Assembly (NCBI RefSeq): GCF_000372965.1
Contig: NZ_KB890024.1
Location: 3,412,839 to 3,476,838 of the forward strand
DNA from: Hoeflea sp. 108
Lineage (GTDB): Bacteria > Pseudomonadota > Alphaproteobacteria > Rhizobiales > Rhizobiaceae
Direction of reading: 5' to 3'
Length of the DNA: 64,000 nucleotides
Made by a program: the position numbers and the translations under genes. The number at the start of each line of letters is the position of its first letter. Position 1 is the first letter of the stretch. Below the pieces are notes generated by a model, which was not told the origin of the DNA, did no database searches, and was given only the letters and a program-made list of their open reading frames with translations. Shown piece after piece: positions 23,625-32,009 of the stretch.

Positions 23625-23726
23625 CCGGCCTCGGCCGCATTTCCGCCGCAGCCATGAATCCCGGCGCTGACCTTTCCTTTACGGTTAACGGCTAGGCTCG
23701 TTCCGTTAAGGGACAGGAGCCTGCGC

Positions 23727-24734
23727 ATGGCCGCACATTCGCGCGCCAAAATCACAGCCAAACCAGCCAGCCTGCCGCGCCAGCGGCTGCTGTGGCTTGC
23801 CGCTGCGCTCGCAGCCACGGGCCTTGGCGTCAGCGCCTGCACCACGGGTGACGTCTTCGCACTGCAGCCGGCTGTCGATGTCGGTTCGCAGACGGCCTCC
23901 CTGCCCCGTGCCGCAATCGCGCAGCAGGCGGAACCCGCGCCGATCATGGTGCCCGGGCCGCAGACGATGGCTTCCGCCCCGATCGAGCCGACACTCGACG
24001 CCCAGGCCGAACAGCTCGGCCAGATCGAGCCGCAGATGCCCCAGCCGGTGCAGACCGCCTCGCTCGCCCCGGCCCAGGGCCGCGGCATGCAGACGCTGGT
24101 GCCGTCCAATCCCTATATGGTCGCCTATCCCAAGCCCGAGGATCCCTCGACGCTGCAGCGGACGGTGCCGCAGCGCGTGCCTGCGGTGATGCCGGCCGAC
24201 GAGGTCGACTGCCGTTCCGATCTGAAGAAGCTCGGCGTGCAATACCAGGACCTGCCGTCGATCCAGGACGGCCCGACCTGCGGCATCGACTATCCGGTGA
24301 AGGTTTCGGCCATCGGCTCGGTGCAGATGAAGCCGGCGGCAACCGTGACCTGCCAGATGGCGGCCAGCTTCGCCGCCTGGACCAAGCGCGACCTCGTTCC
24401 CGCCGCCCGCCTGCGCTACTTCTCGGGCGTGAAGACCATTCACCAGGGCTCGAGCTATTCGTGCCGCAAGATCGCCGGCACCCGCACGCTGTCGGAGCAT
24501 GGCAAGGGCAATGCGCTCGACATCATGCGCATCGAGCTCAACAGTGGCCGCGACATCGACGTCGAAAAGCCCGGCCTGTTCGCCTTCCGCACCCGCGGCT
24601 TCCTCAACACCATCCGCGCCGATGGCTGCAGCTACTTCAACACGGTGCTCGGTCCCGGCTACAACTACGATCACCGCAACCACTTCCACTTCGACATCAA
24701 GCAGCGCCGCAACGGCTATCGCGCCTGCCGCTGA
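23727..24734 (+). CDS. Extensin-like C-terminal domain lipoprotein (tandem copy 2)
   Basis: A 335-residue paralogue of the preceding gene. The signal sequence ends in a lipobox (GVSAC, cysteine near residue 38), so it is predicted to be lipid-anchored. A long Pro/Gln/Ala linker follows, then the extensin-like domain from about residue 160 with RTLSEHGKGNALDIMRI and YDHRNHFHFDIKQRRNG. AGGAG precedes the start at good spacing. Rhizobial proteins of this kind are inferred cell-wall enzymes; substrate not known. Confidence 0.86.
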   Translation: MAAHSRAKITAKPASLPRQRLLWLAAALAATGLGVSACTTGDVFALQPAVDVGSQTASLPRAAIAQQAEPAPIMVPGPQTMASAPIEPTLDAQAEQLGQIEPQMPQPVQTASLAPAQGRGMQTLVPSNPYMVAYPKPEDPSTLQRTVPQRVPAVMPADEVDCRSDLKKLGVQYQDLPSIQDGPTCGIDYPVKVSAIGSVQMKPAATVTCQMAASFAAWTKRDLVPAARLRYFSGVKTIHQGSSYSCRKIAGTRTLSEHGKGNALDIMRIELNSGRDIDVEKPGLFAFRTRGFLNTIRADGCSYFNTVLGPGYNYDHRNHFHFDIKQRRNGYRACR

Positions 24735-24843
24735 TGTGAGGAAAAGCAACCGGTAGTCGTTTTCATCAGCCTGTACACGTTCAATTGCCTATTTCTTTAG
24801 TCTGTGCTTATTCTTGGTTCGGTTTGGCGAGCGACGGCGTCAA

Positions 24844-25542
24844 ATGGCACGAGGAAATCTGTTTCGACAGGCGACCTATTGGTTCGTCGCCATCTGCGCG
24901 ACATACCTCCTGCTCGCCTATGTCATGACATCGGCCTTCTGGTCGTCGCGCCTGCTCGACGGCGCGCTCGAGCCCGGATCCTACATCACGCAAACGCCTG
25001 ACGGCGCCGACGGCGAGCCAATAAATGTCGGGCTGGTCGGCAGCGAACACGACGTGGTCAGCGCCATGGCGACCGCCGGCTGGAGCCCGGCCGACAAGAA
25101 GAGCCCCGTCTTTGCCGACGAAAACAACCCGTCCTCCCTGCCCGACTTCGAGGAAGACAACCTGCCATCGGGCATCCTGCTGCTGAACGGCAAAACAGAG
25201 GATATGGCGTTCGAGCGCATGGCGGATGCCGGTCGCAAGGAGCGCCATCGCCTGCGTCTCTGGCACAGCTTCGCCAGCGGCGACGGACGCCGCCCCACCT
25301 GGTACGGAAGCGCCACCCTCGACGAACACTCCGATTTCGGCGGCAGCGAGAGCCATGGCATCGCAGCCGACCTGGATGCCGCCCGCAACTATGTGATCGC
25401 CAGCCTCGATGCCGTCGGTTGCCTGCAATCCACTAGGGCCGAAGCAGGCGTCGGCTTCATCGCAGCGAGCCGCAATGCCCAGGGCAACCCCTATTACACC
25501 GACGGCAAGATCGTCATGGCCGTGCTGGTCGAGGCCAAGTAG
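24844..25542 (+). CDS. LssY C-terminal domain membrane protein
   Basis: A 232-residue protein with one N-terminal membrane helix (about residues 12-32), then an LssY_C domain: GEPINVGLVGSEHDVV, then an MATAGW helix, KKSPVF, LNGKTEDMAFERM and ERHRLRLWHSF. LssY_C occurs fused to PAP2 phosphatases or alone; its function is not known. I use ATG 24844; TTG 24814 would add ten residues. Monocistronic by spacing. Confidence 0.78.
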   Translation: MARGNLFRQATYWFVAICATYLLLAYVMTSAFWSSRLLDGALEPGSYITQTPDGADGEPINVGLVGSEHDVVSAMATAGWSPADKKSPVFADENNPSSLPDFEEDNLPSGILLLNGKTEDMAFERMADAGRKERHRLRLWHSFASGDGRRPTWYGSATLDEHSDFGGSESHGIAADLDAARNYVIASLDAVGCLQSTRAEAGVGFIAASRNAQGNPYYTDGKIVMAVLVEAK

Positions 25543-25624
25543 CGGCGGCACGGTGGCGGCTTTCGAAAGAGTTTCAGCGACCACCTTTCCGAAACGGCAG
25601 TCGAGATGCTATTGAGCGGCGGCT

Positions 25625-26935
25625 ATGCTTTACGCTGAAATCGGTATCGTGGTCGTCCTCATCTGTGTGAACGGCCTTCTGGCAATGTCCGAACTTGCCA
25701 TCGTCTCTTCCCGTCCCGCGCGCCTCAAGGCCATGATTGACCGCAATGTCAGTGGTGCGGCGCGCGCTCTCGAACTCGGCTCCAACCCAGGCAAGTTCCT
25801 GTCGTCGGTGCAGATCGGCATCACGCTTGTCGGCGTGCTGTCTGGCGCCTTCTCCGGCGCCACCCTCGGCGAGCGTCTCGCCGCCTATCTCGCCGGTGTC
25901 GGCATGAGTGTCGGTGCCGCCAACGCGCTCGGCGTCGGCATCGTCGTCGCCGTCATCACCTATGCCTCGCTGATCATCGGCGAGCTCGTGCCCAAGCAGA
26001 TCGCGCTGCGCGACCCCGAAGGCGTCGCATCCCGCGTCGCCCCTGCCATGTCGCTGCTCGCCAAGGTGGCGCTGCCAGTCGTCTGGCTGCTCGACATCTC
26101 CGGCCGCGCCGTCCTCTGGCTGCTCGGCCAGCGCGGCGAGAGCGAGGAAAAGGTCACCGACGAGGAGATCAAGATGCTGGTCGCGGAGGCCGAGCATCAC
26201 GGCACCATCGAATCGGATGAGCGCCGCATGATCGCCGGCGTCATGCGTCTCGGCGACCGCGCCGTGCGCGCCGTCATGACCCCGCGCACCGATGTCGACT
26301 GGATCAACCTTCAGGCCGACGAGGCGGCCGTCCGCAAGCTTCTCATGGAAACCCAGCATTCGCGCCTGCCGGCCGGCGAAGGCTCCGACGACGCCATGGT
26401 CGGCGTGCTCCAGACCCGCGAACTGCTGGCGGCCCTGCTCGCCGGCCGTCCGTTCGACCCGCGCCAGCACATCCGCCCGGCTCCCATCGTCCACGACCAG
26501 GCCGATGCGCTCGACGTGCTTGCAACCCTCAAGCAGTCCGACGTGCCGATGGCGCTGGTCCATGACGAATACGGCCATTTCGAAGGCATCGTCACGCCCG
26601 CCGACATATTGGAAGCCATCACCGGCGTCTTCCGCTCCGACCTCGACGAGGACGAGGAAGAATTCGCCGTCCAGCGCGAGGACGGCTCATGGCTGCTCGC
26701 CGGCTACATGCAGGCCGACGAGATGGCCGACCTGCTCGGCATCGACCTGCCCGAAAACCGCGACTACGAAACGGTTGCCGGTTACGTGCTGTCGCACATG
26801 CATCACCTGCCTTCGACCGGCGAATGCGTCGATGCGCAGGGCTGGCGTTTCGAGGTCGTTGACCTCGACGGCCGCCGTATCGACAAGGTGCTGGCCGCCC
26901 GCCTGCCCGGCGCGCAGCGCGAACCGGCACGCTGA
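25625..26935 (+). CDS. CNNM/CorC-type hemolysin-family membrane protein
   Basis: A 436-residue inner-membrane protein. The N-terminal DUF21 domain has three to four helices within residues 1-155, including KFLSSVQIGITLVGVLSG and IIGELVPKQIAL. Two CBS domains follow at about 195-325 (MTPRTDVDWI, then HDEYGHFEGIVTPADILEAI), then a CorC_HlyC domain to residue 425. These proteins are linked to magnesium or cobalt efflux and are regulated by nucleotide binding to the CBS pair. Despite the name, hemolysis is not expected. A strong terminator lies 70 bases downstream. Confidence 0.92.
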   Translation: MLYAEIGIVVVLICVNGLLAMSELAIVSSRPARLKAMIDRNVSGAARALELGSNPGKFLSSVQIGITLVGVLSGAFSGATLGERLAAYLAGVGMSVGAANALGVGIVVAVITYASLIIGELVPKQIALRDPEGVASRVAPAMSLLAKVALPVVWLLDISGRAVLWLLGQRGESEEKVTDEEIKMLVAEAEHHGTIESDERRMIAGVMRLGDRAVRAVMTPRTDVDWINLQADEAAVRKLLMETQHSRLPAGEGSDDAMVGVLQTRELLAALLAGRPFDPRQHIRPAPIVHDQADALDVLATLKQSDVPMALVHDEYGHFEGIVTPADILEAITGVFRSDLDEDEEEFAVQREDGSWLLAGYMQADEMADLLGIDLPENRDYETVAGYVLSHMHHLPSTGECVDAQGWRFEVVDLDGRRIDKVLAARLPGAQREPAR

Positions 26936-26951
26936 CGCGATTTATCGAACA

Positions 26952-26974
26952 GCCCTCACCTGGCGGGTGAGGGC
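26952..26974. repeat. Short extragenic palindrome
   Basis: Perfect 9-bp inverted repeat (arm GCCCTCACC; 26952-26960 with 26966-26974) with a 5-base loop. Similar CCCTCAC palindromes are scattered in Mesorhizobium intergenic DNA, and another CCCTCA-ended element occurs at 33256-33358. Confidence 0.5.
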
Positions 26975-27003
26975 CAATTCACTCGAACCCAAATGGACAA
27001 AAG

Positions 27004-27034
27004 AAAAAGGGGTGGCTCGCGCCACCCCTTTTTT
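27004..27034. terminator. Bidirectional terminator
   Basis: Perfect 10-bp stem (arm AAGGGGTGGC) with loop TCGC, preceded by A-run and followed by TTTT. It can end both the CNNM/CorC gene (plus) and the FMN reductase gene (minus), which converge here. Confidence 0.85.
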
Positions 27035-27073
27035 CTTGGAAGGAACCTTGGGGGAGGAACCTGGGATTGCTGC

Positions 27074-27679
27074 TCAGGCAGCCTTGGCTTCTTCGGCAAG
27101 CACGTCGGCCTCACGCGCGATCTTGAGCGCCCTCGCCCACCACGCGATCTCATCGACCAGCGCATTGGCGGACTGGTTGAGATGCTCGAAATCCGACAGC
27201 TTCTTTTCGCCCTGGCGCACGGCCAGGAAATCGGCCCAGACGATGTGAACGGCAGCCTTGGTCGGCGCCATCTGCAGCTCGACGGCATGCATGCGCAACT
27301 GCTCGACGGCACGCGCGCCACCGACGCCGCCATAGCCGATGAAACCTGCCGGCTTCTTGTTCCATTCCCTGGCGGCGTAATCGAGCGCGTTCTTGAGCAC
27401 GGCGGTCGGGCCGTGATTGTATTCGGCGGCGGTGAAGACGAAGCCGTCGAATTCGGCGACCTTCTTCTGCCAGCGCTGGGCGACTTCGTTCTGGGACGGC
27501 GCCCACGCCGAGGACGCGACCTCGTCGAAGAACGGCAGCGGGAAATCTCTGAGATCGACGATCTCGACCTCGATGTCGGAATGGGCCTTGGCGATCTTGG
27601 CGAACCACTCCACGGGCACGTCGGCGAAGCGGGCGGCGCGCGTCGAGCCGACGACGATGGCGATCTTGGGCTTGGACAT
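27074..27679 (-). CDS. NADPH-dependent FMN reductase family protein
   Basis: A 201-residue flavodoxin-fold enzyme. The FMN phosphate-binding loop is GSTRAARFADVP near the N-terminus, and FVFTAAEYNHGPTAVLKNALDY and GFIGYGGVGGARAV are the conserved FMN and dimer motifs of the azoreductase/chromate-reductase group. It reduces quinones or xenobiotics with NAD(P)H in the cytoplasm. The start is ATG 27679; a longer frame upstream runs into the HxlR gene. Divergent from the HxlR regulator, which probably controls it. Confidence 0.9.
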   Translation of the reverse strand: MSKPKIAIVVGSTRAARFADVPVEWFAKIAKAHSDIEVEIVDLRDFPLPFFDEVASSAWAPSQNEVAQRWQKKVAEFDGFVFTAAEYNHGPTAVLKNALDYAAREWNKKPAGFIGYGGVGGARAVEQLRMHAVELQMAPTKAAVHIVWADFLAVRQGEKKLSDFEHLNQSANALVDEIAWWARALKIAREADVLAEEAKAA

Positions 27680-27722
27680 GGCAGGAACCTCTCTGTAGGT
27701 TACTCGGTATCTCGGGCGGAAT

Positions 27723-27751
27723 TGGTATCTGTTCGATACTGACACTATATT
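27723..27751. promoter_or_regulatory. Divergent promoter/operator between the FMN reductase and HxlR genes
   Basis: Inverted repeat GTATC-N5-GATAC (27725-27739) lies inside a possible plus-strand promoter (TTGGTA at 27723, TATATT at about 27747, spacer 18). A second GGTATCT lies about 20 bases further left. HxlR-type repressors bind such short palindromes next to their own gene. Confidence 0.42.
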
Positions 27752-27787
27752 GGTGACCGAGAAACGCCTGCACAAGGAGGCACCTTT

Positions 27788-28156
27788 TTGAAACCGAGGC
27801 ACCCGCACCGCACCGAAGACTGTCGCGCCGTCAGCGATATCCTGCAGCGTGTCGGCGACAAATGGACCGTGCTCGTCGTCGGCAAGCTCGGCGACGGCCC
27901 GATGCGCTTCAACGAGCTTCGTCACGCCATCGGCGGCATTTCGCAGAAGATGCTGACCACGACGCTGCGCGGGCTGGAGCGTGACGGCTTCATCACCCGT
28001 ACCGTGTTCCCGACGATCCCGCCGCGCGTCGACTACGAGCTGACCGATCTCGGTCGCGAGCTTCTGGTTCCGGTCTTTGCGCTCGGCGAATGGGCCCGCC
28101 TCAACCAGCGTCGCGTCGCCGAGGCGCGGACGAAGTTCGATGCGGTGACGGGGTAG
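27788..28156 (+). CDS. HxlR-family transcriptional regulator
   Basis: A 122-residue winged-helix regulator: CRAVSDILQRVGDKWTVLVV, then FNELRHAIGGISQKMLTTTL as recognition region, then wing VDYELTDLGREL. The start is TTG at 27788, supported by AAGGAGG at 27774-27780. The N-terminal cysteine (residue 12) is in the place where redox- or aldehyde-sensing HxlR members (HypR, HxlR, YodB) carry their sensor cysteine. With the divergent FMN reductase this resembles quinone/diamide-responsive pairs such as yodB-azoR; the inducer is inference. Confidence 0.88.
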   Translation: MKPRHPHRTEDCRAVSDILQRVGDKWTVLVVGKLGDGPMRFNELRHAIGGISQKMLTTTLRGLERDGFITRTVFPTIPPRVDYELTDLGRELLVPVFALGEWARLNQRRVAEARTKFDAVTG

Positions 28157-28167
28157 ACCGGATTTCG

Positions 28168-28515
28168 ATGCGCCCGGACTGGACCGAAGTCGTAGAGGCC
28201 GTGGGCCTGCTGCTGTCGTCGCAGGAGCGCGAATTCTCGCCGCAGACGATCAGAAATGCCGAAGATTTCATCGAGCATACGAGCGCGCGCCTGGCGCCGC
28301 CTGGGCATGTCGGCCCGGGATATTGGCCAACGCTCCTGCTCGGGTGGGACGGCTCACCTCAGATATCGGTAGAGGTGTTCGACGACACATACGAACTCTA
28401 CCGAATATATGAGGGCAGGACCGATATCTTCGAGTTTGCACATGAACCCGGCCAGCCATTCCCGGAAAAGCTGGACGAACTGCTTGCTTCGGCCTGTGCC
28501 CGACCAGCGGGCTGA
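28168..28515 (+). CDS. Hypothetical protein of 115 residues
   Basis: I do not recognise this protein. Acidic, soluble, no signal peptide or membrane segment. It has a helical N-terminal half (DWTEVVEAVGLLLSS, TIRNAEDFIEH) and a beta-rich middle (GYWPTLLLGWDG, QISVEVFDDTYELYRIYE). It begins 11 bases after the HxlR stop in the same direction, so it may be co-transcribed. The ribosome-binding site is weak. Converges on the thioesterase gene with three bases between stops. Confidence 0.55.
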   Translation: MRPDWTEVVEAVGLLLSSQEREFSPQTIRNAEDFIEHTSARLAPPGHVGPGYWPTLLLGWDGSPQISVEVFDDTYELYRIYEGRTDIFEFAHEPGQPFPEKLDELLASACARPAG

Positions 28516-28518
28516 AAC

Positions 28519-28911
28519 TTACTCCGCCGGCACCGGCTTCGGCCGGCCCTGCGTGTCGAGCGCGACCATGACGAAATCGGCGTCGGTCACCTTTTCCATC
28601 ATGTCGGAGAGATAACGCTGCGCCCAGGCCTCGACCTTGAGCGTCATCGAGGTGCGGCCGACGCGCTCGACATGGGTGTAGATGCACAGCGTGTCGCCGA
28701 TCTTCATCGGCTTGGCAAAGGCCATTTCCTTGACCGCCGCCGTCACCACGCGGCCGCGGGCGCGCTCGGCGGCGCGGATGCCGCAGGCAAGATCCATCTG
28801 CGCCATGACCCAGCCGCCGAAGATGTCGCCGGCGGCATTGGCGTCGGCCGGCATGGCAAGCGTCCTCAGCGTGAGTTCGCCGCGCGGCTGGCCATCGGCA
28901 TAGTGGACCAT
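28519..28911 (-). CDS. Acyl-CoA thioesterase, YciA-like hotdog fold
   Basis: A 130-residue hotdog-fold enzyme hydrolysing acyl-CoA thioesters in the cytoplasm. The signature is MPADANAAGDIFGGWVMAQM, where the aspartate is catalytic, followed by VTAAVKEMAFAKPMKIGD on the central helix/strand. Length and motif match E. coli YciA. GGGGGAAG precedes the start. No related genes adjacent. Confidence 0.9.
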   Translation of the reverse strand: MVHYADGQPRGELTLRTLAMPADANAAGDIFGGWVMAQMDLACGIRAAERARGRVVTAAVKEMAFAKPMKIGDTLCIYTHVERVGRTSMTLKVEAWAQRYLSDMMEKVTDADFVMVALDTQGRPKPVPAE

Positions 28912-29092
28912 CGTCTTCCCCCTGAATCGTTCCCGTCCTCACCCGTATCTTTGCTGCCGCAGCCGCGTCAACGCCGCATATCTGGCATTGCCCGGTCGTA
29001 TTTTTCACAGGCCATGCCGTAACCGACGCCGAAGCCTTTTGCCGAGGCGATAGTCTGGCCGCATCGTGGAATTCCGACAGGCCGCAACCAGC

Positions 29093-30709
29093 ATGCAGAC
29101 GTTCGATTTCATCATAGTCGGCTCAGGGTCCGCCGGTTCGGTGGTGGCCGAGCGGCTGTCGGCCAGCGGACGCTTCTCGGTGCTGGTGCTGGAGGCCGGG
29201 GGCACCGACCGCCGCTTCTTCGTCCAGATGCCGCTCGGCTACGGCAAGACCTTCTTCGACCCTGAAGTGAACTGGAACTACGCCGCCGAGGCCGACCCGG
29301 GCCTTGCCGGCAACCGGGATCATTGGCCGCGCGGGAAAATCCTGGGCGGGTCGAGTTCGATCAACGCAATGGTGTGGATCCGGGGGGCGCCTGAGGATTT
29401 CGACGCCTGGCGCGACGCCGGCAATCCCGGCTGGGGGTTCGACGACCTTTTGCCCGCCTTCAAGGCGATCGAGGACAACCAGGCAGGCGCGACCGACCTG
29501 CGCGGCACGGGCGGACCGGTGCATGTCACCGACAACCGCAAGAACGTTCACCCGCTGACCCACCGCTTCCTGGCCGCAGCCCAGGCAGCCGGCCTGCCGT
29601 TGAATCAGGACTTTAACGGCGAGGCCCAGGAGGGTGCGGGCATTTATCAAATCACCACCAGGGACGGTCGCCGCATGTCGGCGGCGCGCGCCTTCCTGCG
29701 CCCGGCGATGAAGCGTCCCAATGTCCGCGTCGAGACGAATGCGCTGGTGACGAAAGTGCTGTTCGAGGGCAAGCGCGCCGTCGGCGTCGAATATCTGCAG
29801 AATGGCGTGACGAAGACCGCCCGCGCCGGCCGCGAGGTGATCCTGTCTGGCGGTTCGATCAACACGCCCCAGCTCTTGCAGCTCTCGGGCATCGGCCCCG
29901 CGGCCCTGCGCGGCGATCTCGGCATTGACGTGTTGCACGCCAACGAACATGTCGGCCGCAACCTTCAGGACCATCAGGGCATCAACTACACCTGGAAGGC
30001 CAAGGTGCCGACGCTCAACCAGCTCCTGCGTCCCTGGTGGGGCAAGGCGCTGGCCGGCATGCAATATCTGTTGCTCCGCTCCGGCCCGCTGTCGATGAGC
30101 ATGAACCAGGGCGGCGGCTTCTTCTGCACCGACATGAGCCGCGCCCGCCCCAACATGCAGCTCTATTTCCAGGTGTTCTCCACCGTGCTGCCCAAGGCCG
30201 GCGAGCGCCCGATCCTGACGCCCGATCCCTTCCCCGGCTTTTCCATCGGCCTGTCCAATTGCCGCCCGTCGAGCCGCGGCGAGATCATGATCCGCTCCGC
30301 CGATCCGACCGTCCACCCGCGCATCACGCCCAATGCGTTTTCCACCAACAGCGACGTCGCCGAGATGCTCGACGCGGTCAAGTTCCTGCGCAGGCTCGCC
30401 GCGCAGTCGCCCATCGCGGACATCATCGCGGAAGAGGTTTTGCCAGGTCCGTCAATCGCTTCCGACGCCGACTTGATTCAGGATTTCCGCAAGCGCTCGG
30501 GCACCGTCTACCATCCGGTGTCGACCTGCCGCATGGGCCCGGACCCGGCGACCTCGGTGGTCGATCCGCGCCTGCGCGTCCACGGCATTTCCGGCCTGCG
30601 CGTCATCGATGCCTCGATCTTCCCCGACAACATCACCGGCAACACCAATGCCGCCTCGATCATGACCGGCTGGAAGGGCGCCGAACTGGTGCTGGAGGAT
30701 GCGGGGTGA
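29093..30709 (+). CDS. GMC-family FAD oxidoreductase (choline/alcohol dehydrogenase-like)
   Basis: A 538-residue flavoenzyme. The ADP-binding GSGSAGSVVAERL is at residues 11-23. GMC signature 1 is around WPRGKILGGSSSINAMVWIRG and signature 2 is SGGSINTPQLLQLSGIG. The C-terminal active site has VYHPVSTCRMG, with a histidine, and VIDASIFPDNITGNTNAASIM with the second active-site asparagine. Such enzymes oxidise alcohols or choline to aldehydes. ATG 29093 is used; GTG 29066 is an upstream alternative. It leads a three-gene run with the enolase-superfamily enzyme and the dehydrogenase, so the alcohol is probably a sugar or polyol derivative (inference). Confidence 0.9.
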   Translation: MQTFDFIIVGSGSAGSVVAERLSASGRFSVLVLEAGGTDRRFFVQMPLGYGKTFFDPEVNWNYAAEADPGLAGNRDHWPRGKILGGSSSINAMVWIRGAPEDFDAWRDAGNPGWGFDDLLPAFKAIEDNQAGATDLRGTGGPVHVTDNRKNVHPLTHRFLAAAQAAGLPLNQDFNGEAQEGAGIYQITTRDGRRMSAARAFLRPAMKRPNVRVETNALVTKVLFEGKRAVGVEYLQNGVTKTARAGREVILSGGSINTPQLLQLSGIGPAALRGDLGIDVLHANEHVGRNLQDHQGINYTWKAKVPTLNQLLRPWWGKALAGMQYLLLRSGPLSMSMNQGGGFFCTDMSRARPNMQLYFQVFSTVLPKAGERPILTPDPFPGFSIGLSNCRPSSRGEIMIRSADPTVHPRITPNAFSTNSDVAEMLDAVKFLRRLAAQSPIADIIAEEVLPGPSIASDADLIQDFRKRSGTVYHPVSTCRMGPDPATSVVDPRLRVHGISGLRVIDASIFPDNITGNTNAASIMTGWKGAELVLEDAG

Positions 30710-30790
30710 ATAGCCTTGAGAACTCACGCTGCAGACGGATGAGGGCCAGCGTCTAAGGCCCAGGATTTCACGCGACCGGGAGGACCACCG

Positions 30791-32002
30791 ATGAAGATCA
30801 CCGACGTCAAGACCTTCGTGGTCAACAACCCGCCGCCCGGCATCGGCGGCAAGTATTTCATCTTTGTCAGGCTCACAACCGACGGCGGCGTCGTCGGCTA
30901 CGGCGAGGCCTACAACGCCACCTTCTCCGCCCATGTGACGGCGCGGATGATCGAGGACATGGCCGAGCGCTATCTTGTCGGACAGGATCCGCACGACCTC
31001 GAGAACCTGTTCCGCCGCTGCTATTCCTCCGGCTTCACCCAGCGCCCCGACGTCTCGGCCATGGGCTGCTTCTCGGCGCTGGAGATGGCCTGCTGGGACA
31101 TCATCGGCAAGGAGGCCGGCAAGCCGGTCTACAAGCTGCTCGGCGGCCAGGTGCACGAGACGCTGCGCAGCTACACCTATCTCTACCCCCACACCGGCAG
31201 CGTCCACACCGAGGACGTCGCGCCGAAAAACGTCTACAACGATCCCGACATGGCGGCCGAATGCGCCGCCCTCTATATCGACCAGGGTTTCACCGCCGTG
31301 AAGCTCGACCCGGCCGGCCCCTACACCGCCTTCGACGGCCACCAGCCCCGGCTCGTCGACATCGATTTGTCGGCCCGCATGGTCAAGGCGATCCGCGAGG
31401 CGGTCGGCACCCGCGCCGACATATTGTTCGGCACGCATGGCCAGTTCACCGCCTCCGGCGCGCTGCGCATGGCGCGCGCCATAGAGCCCTACGATCCCCT
31501 GTGGTTCGAGGAGCCGGTGCCGCCTGACATGCCGGAGGTCATGGCCGAGGTCGCACGCGGCACCTCGATCCCGATTGCGACCGGCGAGCGGCTGACGACC
31601 AAATTCGAGTTCGCCCGCGTTATCGAAAACCGGGCGGCCACCATCCTCCAGCCGGATCTCGGCCGCTCCGGCGGCATCCTCGAAACCAAGAAGATCGCCG
31701 CCATGGCCGAGGCCTACCACATCCAGATTGCGCCCCACTGCTATTGCGGCCCGATCGTCGGCGCCGCCAACATCCAGCTCGCCGTCACCCTGCCCAACTT
31801 CCTCATCCTGGAATCGCTCAAGCAGTGGGACGGCTTCCACGCCAGGCTGCTGAAGAAGAAGATCGAATGGCAGGACGGCAACGTCATTCCGTCGAAGGAA
31901 CCCGGCCTCGGCGTCGAGCTCGACGAGGCGGTGTGCGAGGCCAATCCTTATGACGGCTCGCATCTGCATTTGCAGATGATGCAGACGCCACTGATGCCAT
32001 GA
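30791..32002 (+). CDS. Mandelate racemase / muconate lactonizing (enolase superfamily) enzyme
   Basis: A 403-residue protein, probably a sugar-acid dehydratase or cycloisomerase. The N-terminal capping domain (to about residue 125) has KLLGGQ, the TIM barrel starts with FTAVKLDPAG, and metal-ligand acids are seen in FEEPVPPD and ATGERLTT. A catalytic histidine is possible in IAPHCYCGP. The first metal-ligand strand reads LFGTHGQF, so the aspartate usual for dehydratases such as galactonate dehydratase (DFH) seems replaced by glycine. GGGAGGA precedes the start. Its stop overlaps the GAGG site of the next gene, so the two are coupled. Substrate unknown. Confidence 0.85.
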   Translation: MKITDVKTFVVNNPPPGIGGKYFIFVRLTTDGGVVGYGEAYNATFSAHVTARMIEDMAERYLVGQDPHDLENLFRRCYSSGFTQRPDVSAMGCFSALEMACWDIIGKEAGKPVYKLLGGQVHETLRSYTYLYPHTGSVHTEDVAPKNVYNDPDMAAECAALYIDQGFTAVKLDPAGPYTAFDGHQPRLVDIDLSARMVKAIREAVGTRADILFGTHGQFTASGALRMARAIEPYDPLWFEEPVPPDMPEVMAEVARGTSIPIATGERLTTKFEFARVIENRAATILQPDLGRSGGILETKKIAAMAEAYHIQIAPHCYCGPIVGAANIQLAVTLPNFLILESLKQWDGFHARLLKKKIEWQDGNVIPSKEPGLGVELDEAVCEANPYDGSHLHLQMMQTPLMP

Positions 32003-32009
32003 GGCGCGT

